A stretch of DNA of 34,398 nucleotides from Alphaproteobacteria bacterium (GTDB taxonomy: Bacteria; Pseudomonadota; Alphaproteobacteria; CACIAM-22H2), in the NCBI GenBank assembly GCA_016793165.1, contig JAEULA010000123.1, positions 1 through 34,398 of the forward strand. Direction: 5' to 3'. How positions within the stretch are numbered: position 1 is the stretch's first letter; every line of letters starts with the position of its first letter. A program made the position numbers and the translations under genes. The notes under the pieces are model-generated. The model worked only from the letters and a program-made list of their open reading frames with translations, was not told the origin of the DNA and did no database searches. Positions 24,365 to 31,765 of the stretch are shown here, piece by piece.

Positions 24365-25558
24365 ATGGCAGACGTGGCAGCCGCCGGCAGTCCCGCCGGC
24401 AAGCTCGTGATTCGCAACATCGGCCTTCTCCTGTCGGGCGATCTCGCCCGCCCGATCCTCGACGCCGACACCATCGTCGCCGACCAGGGCCGCATCGTCG
24501 CCGTCGGCAAGGCCAAGGACGTCGACACCGCGGGCGCCAAGTTCGTGATCGATGCCAAGGGCTGCGCCGTGTCGCCGGGCCTGATCGACTCCCACGTGCA
24601 TCCCGTATTCGGCGACTGGACGCCGCGCCAGAGCCAGCTCGGCTGGATCGACTCCTTCCTCAACGGCGGCGTGACCACGATGATTTCCGCGGGCGAGGTC
24701 CACCTGCCCGGCCGACCCAAGGACATCGTCGGCCTGAAGGCGCTCGCGATCACCGCGCAGCGCAGCTTCGACGCCTTCCGCCCCGGCGGGGTGAAGGTGC
24801 ATGCCGGTGCGCCGGTGATCGAGAAGGGCATGGTCGAGGAGGACTTCGCCGAGATGGCCAAGGCCGGGGTGAAGTGGCTCGGCGAGATCGGCCTCGGCTC
24901 GGTCAAGGCCGGCGACGAGGCGAAGAAGATGGTCGCCTGGGCGCGCAAGTACGGCATGAACTCGACGATCCACACCGGCGGCCCGTCGGTACCCGGCTCG
25001 GGCTACATCGACGAGAGCGTCGTGCTCGAGGCCGATGCCGACGTCATCGGCCACATCAACGGTGGCCACACCGCGCTGTCGCTGCAGCAGATCACCTGCC
25101 TGTGCGAACGCTGCGAGCGCGCGATCGAGATCGTGCACAACGGCAACGAGCTCGCGGGGCTGCACGCGCTCAGGATCGCGCGCGAGCTCAGGCAGCTCGA
25201 GCGCGTGATCGTCGGCACGGACTCGCCCGCCGGCTCGGGCGTCCAGCCGCTCGGCATCCTGCGCATGATCGCGCTGCTCTCTTCGCTGGGCGACACGCCG
25301 GCCGAGCAGGCCTTCTGCTTCGCCACCGGCAACACCGCGCGGCTGCGCAATCTCGACTGCGGCCTGATCGAGCCGGGCCGCGCCGCCGACTTCGTGTTCA
25401 TGGACCGCGCCCAGCACTCGAGCGGCAAGGACCTGCTGGACAGCGTGCGCAAGGGCGACCTCCCCGGCATCGGCATGGTCGTCATCGACGGCGTCGTGCG
25501 CATCCACCGCTCCCGCAACACCCCGCCCGCCGACCGCGTCCCGGCGGTTGTGACGTGA
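24365..25558 (+). CDS. Enamidase-like amidohydrolase
   Basis: The 397-residue metal-dependent hydrolase resembles enamidase, which in nicotinate fermenters opens 6-oxo-tetrahydronicotinate. The N-terminal beta domain (LVIRNIGLLLSGD, IVADQGRIVAVGKA) precedes the barrel. Metal ligands visible are His77 and His79 (LIDSHVHP), His in STIHTGG, the GHINGGHT segment and Asp286 (VGTDSPAGSG). SPAGSGVQPLGILRMIALLSSL is characteristic of the enamidase group. It follows the aldo/keto reductase by 60 bp on the same strand and precedes a nitrilase-superfamily gene, so two C-N bond hydrolases are adjacent. Whether it acts on nicotinate-derived lactams or another cyclic amide is open; no nicotinate hydroxylase is in the window. 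Confidence 0.82.
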   Translation: MADVAAAGSPAGKLVIRNIGLLLSGDLARPILDADTIVADQGRIVAVGKAKDVDTAGAKFVIDAKGCAVSPGLIDSHVHPVFGDWTPRQSQLGWIDSFLNGGVTTMISAGEVHLPGRPKDIVGLKALAITAQRSFDAFRPGGVKVHAGAPVIEKGMVEEDFAEMAKAGVKWLGEIGLGSVKAGDEAKKMVAWARKYGMNSTIHTGGPSVPGSGYIDESVVLEADADVIGHINGGHTALSLQQITCLCERCERAIEIVHNGNELAGLHALRIARELRQLERVIVGTDSPAGSGVQPLGILRMIALLSSLGDTPAEQAFCFATGNTARLRNLDCGLIEPGRAADFVFMDRAQHSSGKDLLDSVRKGDLPGIGMVVIDGVVRIHRSRNTPPADRVPAVVT

Positions 25559-25584
25559 TCCGAAGCGTGGCGACGATGGCAGGG

Positions 25585-25793
25585 AAAAAGCAGTTGAACG
25601 CGGAGGTCGCGGGGAAACGCGGAGAACGCAGAGATGTGGCGCCTCGGCGAATGGTGCGCGCCGATCTCAAAGTTCGGATTGGGAGCGCGGAGCGCCGCCG
25701 ATTACAGGCCGACATCCGGCACTCCGATCGAGCTGGCTCACCATCTCTGCGTTCTCCGCGTTTCCCCGCGACCTCCGCGTTCAATTGCTTTTT
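25585..25793. repeat. Long inverted repeat (52-bp arms, about 105-bp loop)
   Basis: Arms 25585-25636 and 25742-25793 are complementary at 51 of 52 positions; the one exception would be a G-U pair in RNA. Each arm is itself built of short purine-rich near-repeats of the type ACGCGGAG. The element fills the gap between the enamidase-like and nitrilase genes and ends 33 bp before the latter's start. It has the shape of a small non-autonomous mobile element or dispersed palindromic repeat, but no clear target duplication is seen. In RNA it would form a very stable hairpin. Confidence 0.85.
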
Positions 25794-25826
25794 TCGAGCA
25801 GCGCGCACAACAACAGGAGGCTTGCC

Positions 25827-26690
25827 GTGAACCCCGACAGGATCAGGGTGGCGGGGGTGCAGCACGGGATGCGCGCGGTGGCGGGCTTCGACGAGTTCGC
25901 GGCGCAGTGCGCGCATCATGCGGCGGCGGCGGGCGAGTGGAACGCCGACATCGTCGTCTTCCCGGAGTTCCTGACTACGCAGCTGATGTCGATTCCGCGC
26001 GCCGACGGCAGGCCCGCCGGGATCGGCGACCTCGCCCAGCACACCGAGGCCTACCGCGCGCTGTTCACCGGCCTCGCGGCCCGGCACAGGCAGACGATCG
26101 TCGCCGGCACGCATGTGCACGCGCGCGGCAACAAGCTCTACAACGGCGCGCATGTCTTCTTCCCCGATGGCCGCGTCGTCGTTCAGGACAAGCTGCACCT
26201 CACGCCGACCGAGGTCAGCCCCTGGGCGATCACGCCCGGCGAGCGGCTCGAGATCCTCGAGTTCCCCTGGGGCAAGGCGGCGGTGCTGATCTGCTACGAC
26301 GTCGAGTTCCCCGAGCTCGCGCGCCAGGCGCGGGCGCGCGGTGCCGACGTGCTGCTGGTGCCGAGCTGCACTGACGACCGCCAGGGCTTCCACCGCGTGC
26401 GCCACTGCTGCCACGCGCGCGCGATCGAGGACCAGATCTACGTCGTCACAACGCACACCGTCGGCAACCTGCCGGTCGAGTGGATGCGCGGCAACGTGGG
26501 CAACGCCGCGGTGATCACGCCTTGCGACGTCCAGTTCCCGCCCGGCGGCGTGCAGGCCCAGGGCGAGCTCAACATCGAGCAGATCGTCGTCGCCGAGCTC
26601 GACTTGGCACTCCTCCGCCGCGCCCGCGACGGCGGCAGCGTACGCACCTGGCAGGACCGGCGCGCGGATCTCTATCCGGTGCTCGGCTGA
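25827..26690 (+). CDS. Nitrilase-superfamily carbon-nitrogen hydrolase
   Basis: The 287-residue enzyme has the complete catalytic triad Glu47 (VFPEFLTT), Lys122 (VQDKLHLTP) and Cys156 (LICYDVEFPE), so it should hydrolyse an amide, carbamoyl amide or, less likely, a nitrile. Its architecture is the single CN-hydrolase domain, and PSCTDDRQGFHRVRHCCHARA is typical of amidase-type members. The start is the GTG at 25827, with AGGAGG seven bases upstream; an in-frame ATG at 25785 lies inside the palindromic repeat and is rejected. It converges with the MFS gene, with four bases between the stops. Confidence 0.9.
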   Translation: MNPDRIRVAGVQHGMRAVAGFDEFAAQCAHHAAAAGEWNADIVVFPEFLTTQLMSIPRADGRPAGIGDLAQHTEAYRALFTGLAARHRQTIVAGTHVHARGNKLYNGAHVFFPDGRVVVQDKLHLTPTEVSPWAITPGERLEILEFPWGKAAVLICYDVEFPELARQARARGADVLLVPSCTDDRQGFHRVRHCCHARAIEDQIYVVTTHTVGNLPVEWMRGNVGNAAVITPCDVQFPPGGVQAQGELNIEQIVVAELDLALLRRARDGGSVRTWQDRRADLYPVLG

Positions 26691-26694
26691 CCGC

Positions 26695-27894
26695 TCAGCG
26701 GCGGCCGCCGGCGAGCCGCAGCGATTCCGGGCGCGCGCGCAGGGCGGCCATCGAGGCGACGCCGAACACGGGGCCGAGCGCCAGCAGATAGAAGGCGACC
26801 GGCCAGCTCCAGGCGGCGGCGACGACCGGCACGAGGTGGATCGTCGCCAGCGTCAAGGTGAAGCCGACGCAGGTCTGCATGGTCAGCATCGTGCCGACCC
26901 GCTCCGGATCGGAGAGCTCGGTGATCGCCGCCGAGAACTGCGCGGAGTCGGCGCAGATCGTCAGCCCCCACAGAAGGCAGACGATCGTGATCGGCCACAG
27001 GCCCATCCCGTCGACGAGACCGGCCATCACGGCGCAGGCGCCGCTCGCCACCATCGCCGCGATGGTCAGCCGCGTGCGGCCGACCCGGTCGGCGAGCAGG
27101 CCGCCGCCGATACAGCCGACGAGCCCGCCGAGGCCGATCGCGGCGAAGGCGAGGATGCGCGCGAGCGCCACGCTCTCGCCGCCAGCGCGGAACGTGGCCT
27201 CGAGGAAGACGCCAAGCCACGCCCACATCGCGTACAGCTCCCACATGTGGCCGAGATAACCGCCGAGCGCGAGGCGCATCGGCGGATCGCGGAAGATCGC
27301 GAGCATCGCGCGCGGCTCGAAGCGGCGCGCAAGGCGTCCGCGAGGCCCCGGCTGCGCGAGCAGGACGAGGGCGGCGGCGAGCGCCGCGCTCGCCGATGTC
27401 GCGAGCATCGTCACGCGCCAGTCGACACCGCCGAACGCATGGATCAGGTGCGGCGAGCCCGAGCCCAGGCAGAGCGCGCCGACGAGGATGCCGATGAGAA
27501 GACCGAGATCGCGCTCCGCCCAGGCCGCGATCATGCGCATCCCCACGGGATAGACGCCGGCAAGGCAGGCGCCGGTGATTCCCCGCAGCAGGACGGCGAA
27601 CACCGAGTCGAACGGCACCCACAGCAGGGCCGCATTGGCGATCGCGCCCCCCAGTGCCGCCATCGCGAAGAGGCGCCGCGATTCGATCCGATCGGCGAGT
27701 CCGAGCACCGCGCTTGCCAGCGTGCCGGCCACGAACCCCGCCTGTACGGCGCTGCTGAGCAAGGCGGCGCGCGCAGTGCCGAGGCGGAACTCCCCGACGA
27801 TCGCCGGCAGGATCGCCGACGCCGAGAACCACAGTGCCAGCGCCATGACCTGGCACAGCGCGATGAGGACGACGGCACGGGACTTGGGGGACAT
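26695..27894 (-). CDS. MFS transporter
   Basis: The 399-residue inner-membrane protein has about twelve hydrophobic helices with the N-terminal LCQVMALALWFSASAILPAI, common in the cyanate/nitrate-type and uncharacterised MFS groups. A motif-A-like GGGLLADRVGRTRLT lies between helices 8 and 9, and GVYPVGMRMIAAW in helix 4 is a family feature. It lies 141 bp after livF on the same strand and could be at the end of that transcription unit. The substrate is unknown. Confidence 0.87.
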   Translation of the reverse strand: MSPKSRAVVLIALCQVMALALWFSASAILPAIVGEFRLGTARAALLSSAVQAGFVAGTLASAVLGLADRIESRRLFAMAALGGAIANAALLWVPFDSVFAVLLRGITGACLAGVYPVGMRMIAAWAERDLGLLIGILVGALCLGSGSPHLIHAFGGVDWRVTMLATSASAALAAALVLLAQPGPRGRLARRFEPRAMLAIFRDPPMRLALGGYLGHMWELYAMWAWLGVFLEATFRAGGESVALARILAFAAIGLGGLVGCIGGGLLADRVGRTRLTIAAMVASGACAVMAGLVDGMGLWPITIVCLLWGLTICADSAQFSAAITELSDPERVGTMLTMQTCVGFTLTLATIHLVPVVAAAWSWPVAFYLLALGPVFGVASMAALRARPESLRLAGGRR

Positions 27895-28035
27895 GGCGCC
27901 AATCTACGGGGCCGGCACGAGTCCTGTCTGCACGGCCGCGTCGCGAGGCCCGTAGCCACGTTCACCAGCGCCGGGGTCGCGCCGCGGCGCAGCAGCGACA
28001 GGCCGGCCGGGCGACGAGGAAGCGCGGCGCCCGTC

Positions 28036-28743
28036 TCACACGCTCAGATACTGCGTGCGCACGGCCTCGTCGGCCTTGAGCTCGGCCATCGTGCCGGCGT
28101 AGCGGATGGCGCCCTTCTCGATGATGACGGCGCGGTCGCTCACCAGCGTGGCGAAGTGCAGGTTCTGCTCGCAGAGCAGAACGGTGAGGCCTTCGCGCTT
28201 GAGCGACAGGATGGCATTCGCCATCTGCTCGACGATGACGGGCGCGAGGCCCTCGCTCGGCTCGTCGAGCAGGACGAGCGCCGGGTTGCCCATCAGCGTG
28301 CGCGCGATCGTGAGCATCTGCTGCTCGCCGCCCGACATCCGCCCGCCCGGGCGGTTGCGCATCTCGGCCAGGTTGGGGAACAGCGCGAAGAGCTTGTCGG
28401 GCGTCCAGGTCGGCACGCCGGCGCGGGCGGCGCGGCGGCCGACCTCGAGGTTCTCCATCACCGTCAGCTCGGTGAAGATGCGACGGTCCTCCGGCACGTA
28501 GCCGAGGCCGAGCCGCGCGATCTCGTGCGGCGGCCGGCCCGCGATCTCGTCGCCCGCGAAGGCCACGCGGCCGCTCGTCGGCGGCACGAGGCCCATGATC
28601 GCCTTGATCGTCGTCGACTTGCCCGCCCCGTTGCGGCCCATCAGCGCCACCACGCTGCCGGCCTCGACCGCGAAGGCGACCCCGTCGAGCACCTGCGCCT
28701 GGCCGTAATGGGCGTGCAGATCGGCGACCTCGAGCAGCGCCAT
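28036..28743 (-). CDS. livF: Liv-type ABC transporter ATP-binding protein
   Basis: The 235-residue ATPase is the LivF member of a HAAT (branched-chain amino acid/amide) importer. Walker A is GRNGAGKST, the signature is MSGGEQQMLTIARTL, and Walker B is LVLLDEPSEGLAP, the LivF-specific form. LGYVPEDRRIFTELTVMENL is also LivF-typical. Its ATG overlaps the livG stop by one base in an ATGA arrangement, giving coupled translation. The start is the ATG at 28741-28743. Confidence 0.95.
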   Translation of the reverse strand: MALLEVADLHAHYGQAQVLDGVAFAVEAGSVVALMGRNGAGKSTTIKAIMGLVPPTSGRVAFAGDEIAGRPPHEIARLGLGYVPEDRRIFTELTVMENLEVGRRAARAGVPTWTPDKLFALFPNLAEMRNRPGGRMSGGEQQMLTIARTLMGNPALVLLDEPSEGLAPVIVEQMANAILSLKREGLTVLLCEQNLHFATLVSDRAVIIEKGAIRYAGTMAELKADEAVRTQYLSV

Positions 28744-29501
28744 CAGTGGCCTCCCGACGTCGTGCCGGCGCCGAGATAGACCTCGCGTACGCGCGCATCG
28801 GCACGCACGGCCGACGGCGCGCCTTCGGCGATCAGCTGGCCGCGGTTGAGCACGATGATACGGTCGGCATGGGCGAACACGACGTCCATGTCGTGCTCGG
28901 TGAACAGCACCGCGAGGCGCTGTTTGCGCGCGATCGCCGCGGTCAGCGCCATCAGCCCGACGCGCTCCTTCGGCGCCATGCCGGCGGTCGGCTCGTCCAT
29001 CAGCAGCAGCCGCGGCCCGTGCGCGAGGGCCACCGCAAGCTCGAGCCGCTTGACGTCGCCATAGGCGAGCTCGCCGCAGGCCCGATCGGCCTGATCCGCC
29101 ATGCCGACCTGGGCGAGAAGCTCGAGCGCGCGGTCGCGGGCGAAGGCGCGCGCCGTGCCGCGGACGTCGTACAGGTGCCCCGCGTGCGAAATCAGCGCCA
29201 TCTGCACGTTCTCGGCGACCGTCATCGAGCCGAAGGTGGCGGTGATCTGGAAGGTGCGGCCGACGCCGAGGCGCCAGATCTCGCGTGGGCGACGGCCGGT
29301 GATGTCCTTGTCCTCGAAGCGCACCCGGCCGGCGTCGGGCCGCAGCTGGCCGCCAGCCATGTTGAAGCACGTGCTCTTTCCGGCCCCGTTCGGCCCGATC
29401 AGCGCCAGCAGCTCGCCTGCGCCGATGGCGAAGCTGACGTCGCGCACGGCGTGCACGCCGCCGAAGCTCTTGCTGAGGTTCTCGACCACGAGGACGCTCA
29501 T
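28743..29501 (-). CDS. livG: Liv-type ABC transporter ATP-binding protein
   Basis: The 252-residue ATPase is the LivG partner. Walker A is GPNGAGKST, the signature is the variant ELAYGDVKRLELAVAL, Walker B is LLLMDEPTAGMAP and the switch His is in LFTEHDMDVVF. The start ATG at 29499-29501 begins MSVLVVENLSKSFGG as the family does; an in-frame extension to 29555 is not supported. A palindromic repeat separates it from livHM upstream. Confidence 0.95.
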   Translation of the reverse strand: MSVLVVENLSKSFGGVHAVRDVSFAIGAGELLALIGPNGAGKSTCFNMAGGQLRPDAGRVRFEDKDITGRRPREIWRLGVGRTFQITATFGSMTVAENVQMALISHAGHLYDVRGTARAFARDRALELLAQVGMADQADRACGELAYGDVKRLELAVALAHGPRLLLMDEPTAGMAPKERVGLMALTAAIARKQRLAVLFTEHDMDVVFAHADRIIVLNRGQLIAEGAPSAVRADARVREVYLGAGTTSGGH

Positions 29502-29551
29502 CGCGGCACCCCGGCAGTGAGCGAGGCGATCGCACATGACGATCCCATGCC

Positions 29552-29711
29552 GCAACCGTCCCCCTCGAACGAGAGGGACAGATCGCGAGCGAAGCGCGCG
29601 AGCAGGGGGAGATGGCAGCGGAGCAGGTCACCGGGCGCCGAAACCGGCGATGCCGCGACGCGCCCCCTGGCCGCTGCGCGGCCTGCCCCCCTCATGCGAG
29701 GGAGACGGTTG
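29552..29711. repeat. Compound palindromic repeat between livHM and livG
   Basis: The outer arms 29552-29573 and 29690-29711 are imperfectly complementary around AACCGTCTCCCTCG-like sequence, and each contains its own small hairpin (CCCTCGAACGAGAGGG and CCCTCATGCGAGGG). Inner blocks such as GCAGGGGGA and CGCCCCCTGGC also match inversely. It fills nearly all of the 223-bp gap and has the look of a dispersed intergenic palindrome. Confidence 0.65.
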
Positions 29712-29724
29712 GCGCAGAGCCGCA

Positions 29725-31569
29725 TCACGGACGCCTCTCCCAGCGCGCCTGCGCGAAGCCGGCGATGCCCTGCGGGAAGGCGAGCACGAGGCCGACGACG
29801 ACGAGGCCGAGGCCGGCGCGCCAGTATTCGGTCCAGCGCACGAGCTGCTCGTTGAGGCCGTGGAAGACGACCGCGCCGGCGATCGGGCCGCTCAGCGTCT
29901 CGACGCCGCCGAGCAGCACCATCAGCAGCGCGTCGACCGATTTCGGGATTGCCATGTAGGTCGGGAACACCGAGCCCTTGGCGTAGGCGAACAGCGAGCC
30001 GGCGGTGCCGGCCAGTGCCGCGGCGAGCGTGAAGGCGACCCAGCGGATGCGCGCGACGTCGATGCCGATCGCCTCGGCGCGCAGCGGATTGTCGCGTGAC
30101 GCGCGCAGCGCGTAACCGAGCGGCGAATGGATCACGTGGCGGAGCCACAGCGTGCCGCCGACGCACAGCGCCAGGGTCAGCGCGTAGTAGACGGCCTTGC
30201 TCTGCGCCCAGGCGCTCGGCCAGACGCCGAGGATGCCGTTGTCGCCGCCGGTCAAGTCGACCCACTGGAATGCCGCCGACCAGGCGATCTGCGCGAAGGC
30301 GAGCGTGAGCATCGCGAGATAGACGCCCTCGAGGCGCACGATGAAGAAGCCGACGGCGAAGCCGGCAAGCCCGGCCGCGAAGGGGGCCGCGAGCAGGCCG
30401 AGTTCCATCGGCGCGCCGAGATGCTTCATCAGCAGCGCGCCGGCATAGGCGCCGACCCCGAAATAGGCGGCGTGGCCGAAGGAGGCGATCCCGCCCGGCC
30501 CCATCATGAAGTGCAGGCTGGCGGCGAAGAGCACCAGGATCGCCGTCTCCGTCGCCACCAGCAGCGCGTAGTCGCCGCCGAGCAGCGGCAGGACGATGGC
30601 GGCGGCGAGCGCCGCCGCACCCAGCCATATGAGGGCGCGGGGTGCGGGTCGGATCGGCGCCACCTGGATGGCGCCGGCAACGCGCTGGTGCGTTGGCGGC
30701 CTGCCGAGCAGGCCATAGGGCCGGATCACCAGCACCACGGCCATGACGAGGAAGGTCAGCACCAGGGTCGCCTTGGGCACGACGAGGATGCCGAAGGCGT
30801 GGATCTCGGAGATCAGAAGGGCCGCGAGATAGGCGCCGGGCACCGAGCCCATGCCGCCGACGACGGTCACGACGAAGACGTCCGCGATGATGTCGAGGTC
30901 CATGTGCAGCGTCGTCGGCGCACGCGCGACCTGCAGGGCGCCGCCGAGCCCGGCAAGGAACGCGCCGACGAAGAACACCGAGGTGAACAGCCACTTCTGG
31001 TCGACGCCCAGGGCGGCGACCATCTCGCGATCCTGCGTGGCGGCGCGCACCAGCGTGCCCCAGCGCGTACGCGTGAACAGCAGCCAGAGCAGCAGCAGCA
31101 CGACCGGGCCGAACGCGATCAGCAGCAGCTCATATTGCGGGAAGCGCTGACCGAGGATCTCCACCGCGCCGCGCAGGCCGGGCGCGCGCGGCCCCAGCTT
31201 GTCGACCGGGCCCCAGATCCACAGCGCCAGGTCCTGGATGATCAGCACGACGCCGAAGGTCGCGAGCAGCTGGAAGAGCTCGGGCGCGCGGTAGATCCGG
31301 CGCAGCAGCGCCATCTCGATCACCACGCCGACGACGCCGACGCCGAGGCTCGCGACCAGGACGGCGCTCCAGTAGGCCCAGGGCTCGCGCGGCAGCCAGT
31401 CCTGGCCGACGATCGAATACGCGAAATAGGCGCCCAGCATGTAGAGCGAGCCGTGCGCGAAGTTCACGACCCGCGTCACGCCGAAGATGATCGTCAGACC
31501 CGACGCGACCAGGAACAGCGACGAGGCCGAGGCGAGCCCGTTGAGGGCCTGGATGAGGAGGGCGTCCAT
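29725..31569 (-). CDS. livHM: Fused Liv-type ABC permease (LivH-LivM)
   Basis: The 614-residue membrane protein joins the two HAAT permeases that are usually separate genes. Residues 1 to about 290 are LivH (SGLTIIFGVTRVVNFAHGSLYMLG, then VVGGMGSVPGAYLAALLISE). After a short linker with RPYGLLGRPP, residues from about 325 are LivM (FMMGPGGIASFGHAAYFGVGAY, SPLGYALRASRDNPLRAEAIGI, VLLGGVETLSGPIAGA). The ATG at 31567-31569 fits the family start but has no Shine-Dalgarno sequence. An in-frame GTG at 31597-31599 adds ten residues and has AGGAGG three bases upstream, contributed by the adjacent palindromic repeat; it may be the real start. Confidence 0.93.
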   Translation of the reverse strand: MDALLIQALNGLASASSLFLVASGLTIIFGVTRVVNFAHGSLYMLGAYFAYSIVGQDWLPREPWAYWSAVLVASLGVGVVGVVIEMALLRRIYRAPELFQLLATFGVVLIIQDLALWIWGPVDKLGPRAPGLRGAVEILGQRFPQYELLLIAFGPVVLLLLWLLFTRTRWGTLVRAATQDREMVAALGVDQKWLFTSVFFVGAFLAGLGGALQVARAPTTLHMDLDIIADVFVVTVVGGMGSVPGAYLAALLISEIHAFGILVVPKATLVLTFLVMAVVLVIRPYGLLGRPPTHQRVAGAIQVAPIRPAPRALIWLGAAALAAAIVLPLLGGDYALLVATETAILVLFAASLHFMMGPGGIASFGHAAYFGVGAYAGALLMKHLGAPMELGLLAAPFAAGLAGFAVGFFIVRLEGVYLAMLTLAFAQIAWSAAFQWVDLTGGDNGILGVWPSAWAQSKAVYYALTLALCVGGTLWLRHVIHSPLGYALRASRDNPLRAEAIGIDVARIRWVAFTLAAALAGTAGSLFAYAKGSVFPTYMAIPKSVDALLMVLLGGVETLSGPIAGAVVFHGLNEQLVRWTEYWRAGLGLVVVGLVLAFPQGIAGFAQARWERRP

Positions 31570-31600
31570 GCGGTTGGGCGTCGAGTCGGCGGCGCGCACT

Positions 31601-31747
31601 CCCCTCCTGTTCGCGGGTCAGCACGAATAGGAGGGGTGGCCGAGCGAAGCGAGGGTGGGGACGACAGGCGTAGCTGACGAGCCACGCCTGTCGTCCCCGG
31701 CCGCTTCGCGGCCACCCCTCCTATCGCGCGATGCGCGACAGGAGGGG
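31601..31747. repeat. Compound palindromic repeat between livK and livHM
   Basis: A nested palindrome of about 147 bp. Arms 31627-31642 and 31709-31724 are perfect over 16 bp, and inner arms 31657-31671 and 31684-31698 are perfect over 15 bp. The two flanks (31601-31635 and 31714-31747) are each hairpins with CCCCTCCT/AGGAGGGG stems and also match each other inversely. It could fold as a cruciform or as several tandem hairpins in RNA. It provides an AGGAGG next to a possible livHM start. Confidence 0.85.
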
Positions 31748-31765
31748 AATGACCGTCGCCTCAGC

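Noticed and set aside
23378..25507. 709-codon minus-strand open frame opposite the aldo/keto reductase and enamidase-like genes
   Set aside because: Both plus-strand genes have intact catalytic motifs; the opposite frame has none.
25585..25793. CRISPR array
   Set aside because: Only two copies in inverted orientation, with no regularly spaced direct repeats and no cas genes in the window.
25634..26374. 246-codon plus-strand frame covering the long palindrome and part of the amidase gene
   Set aside because: It runs through the repeat and in another frame across an intact nitrilase-family gene.
31601..31747. Insertion sequence remnant with transposase
   Set aside because: No transposase-like coding sequence and no clear target duplication; the structure is a nested palindrome only.
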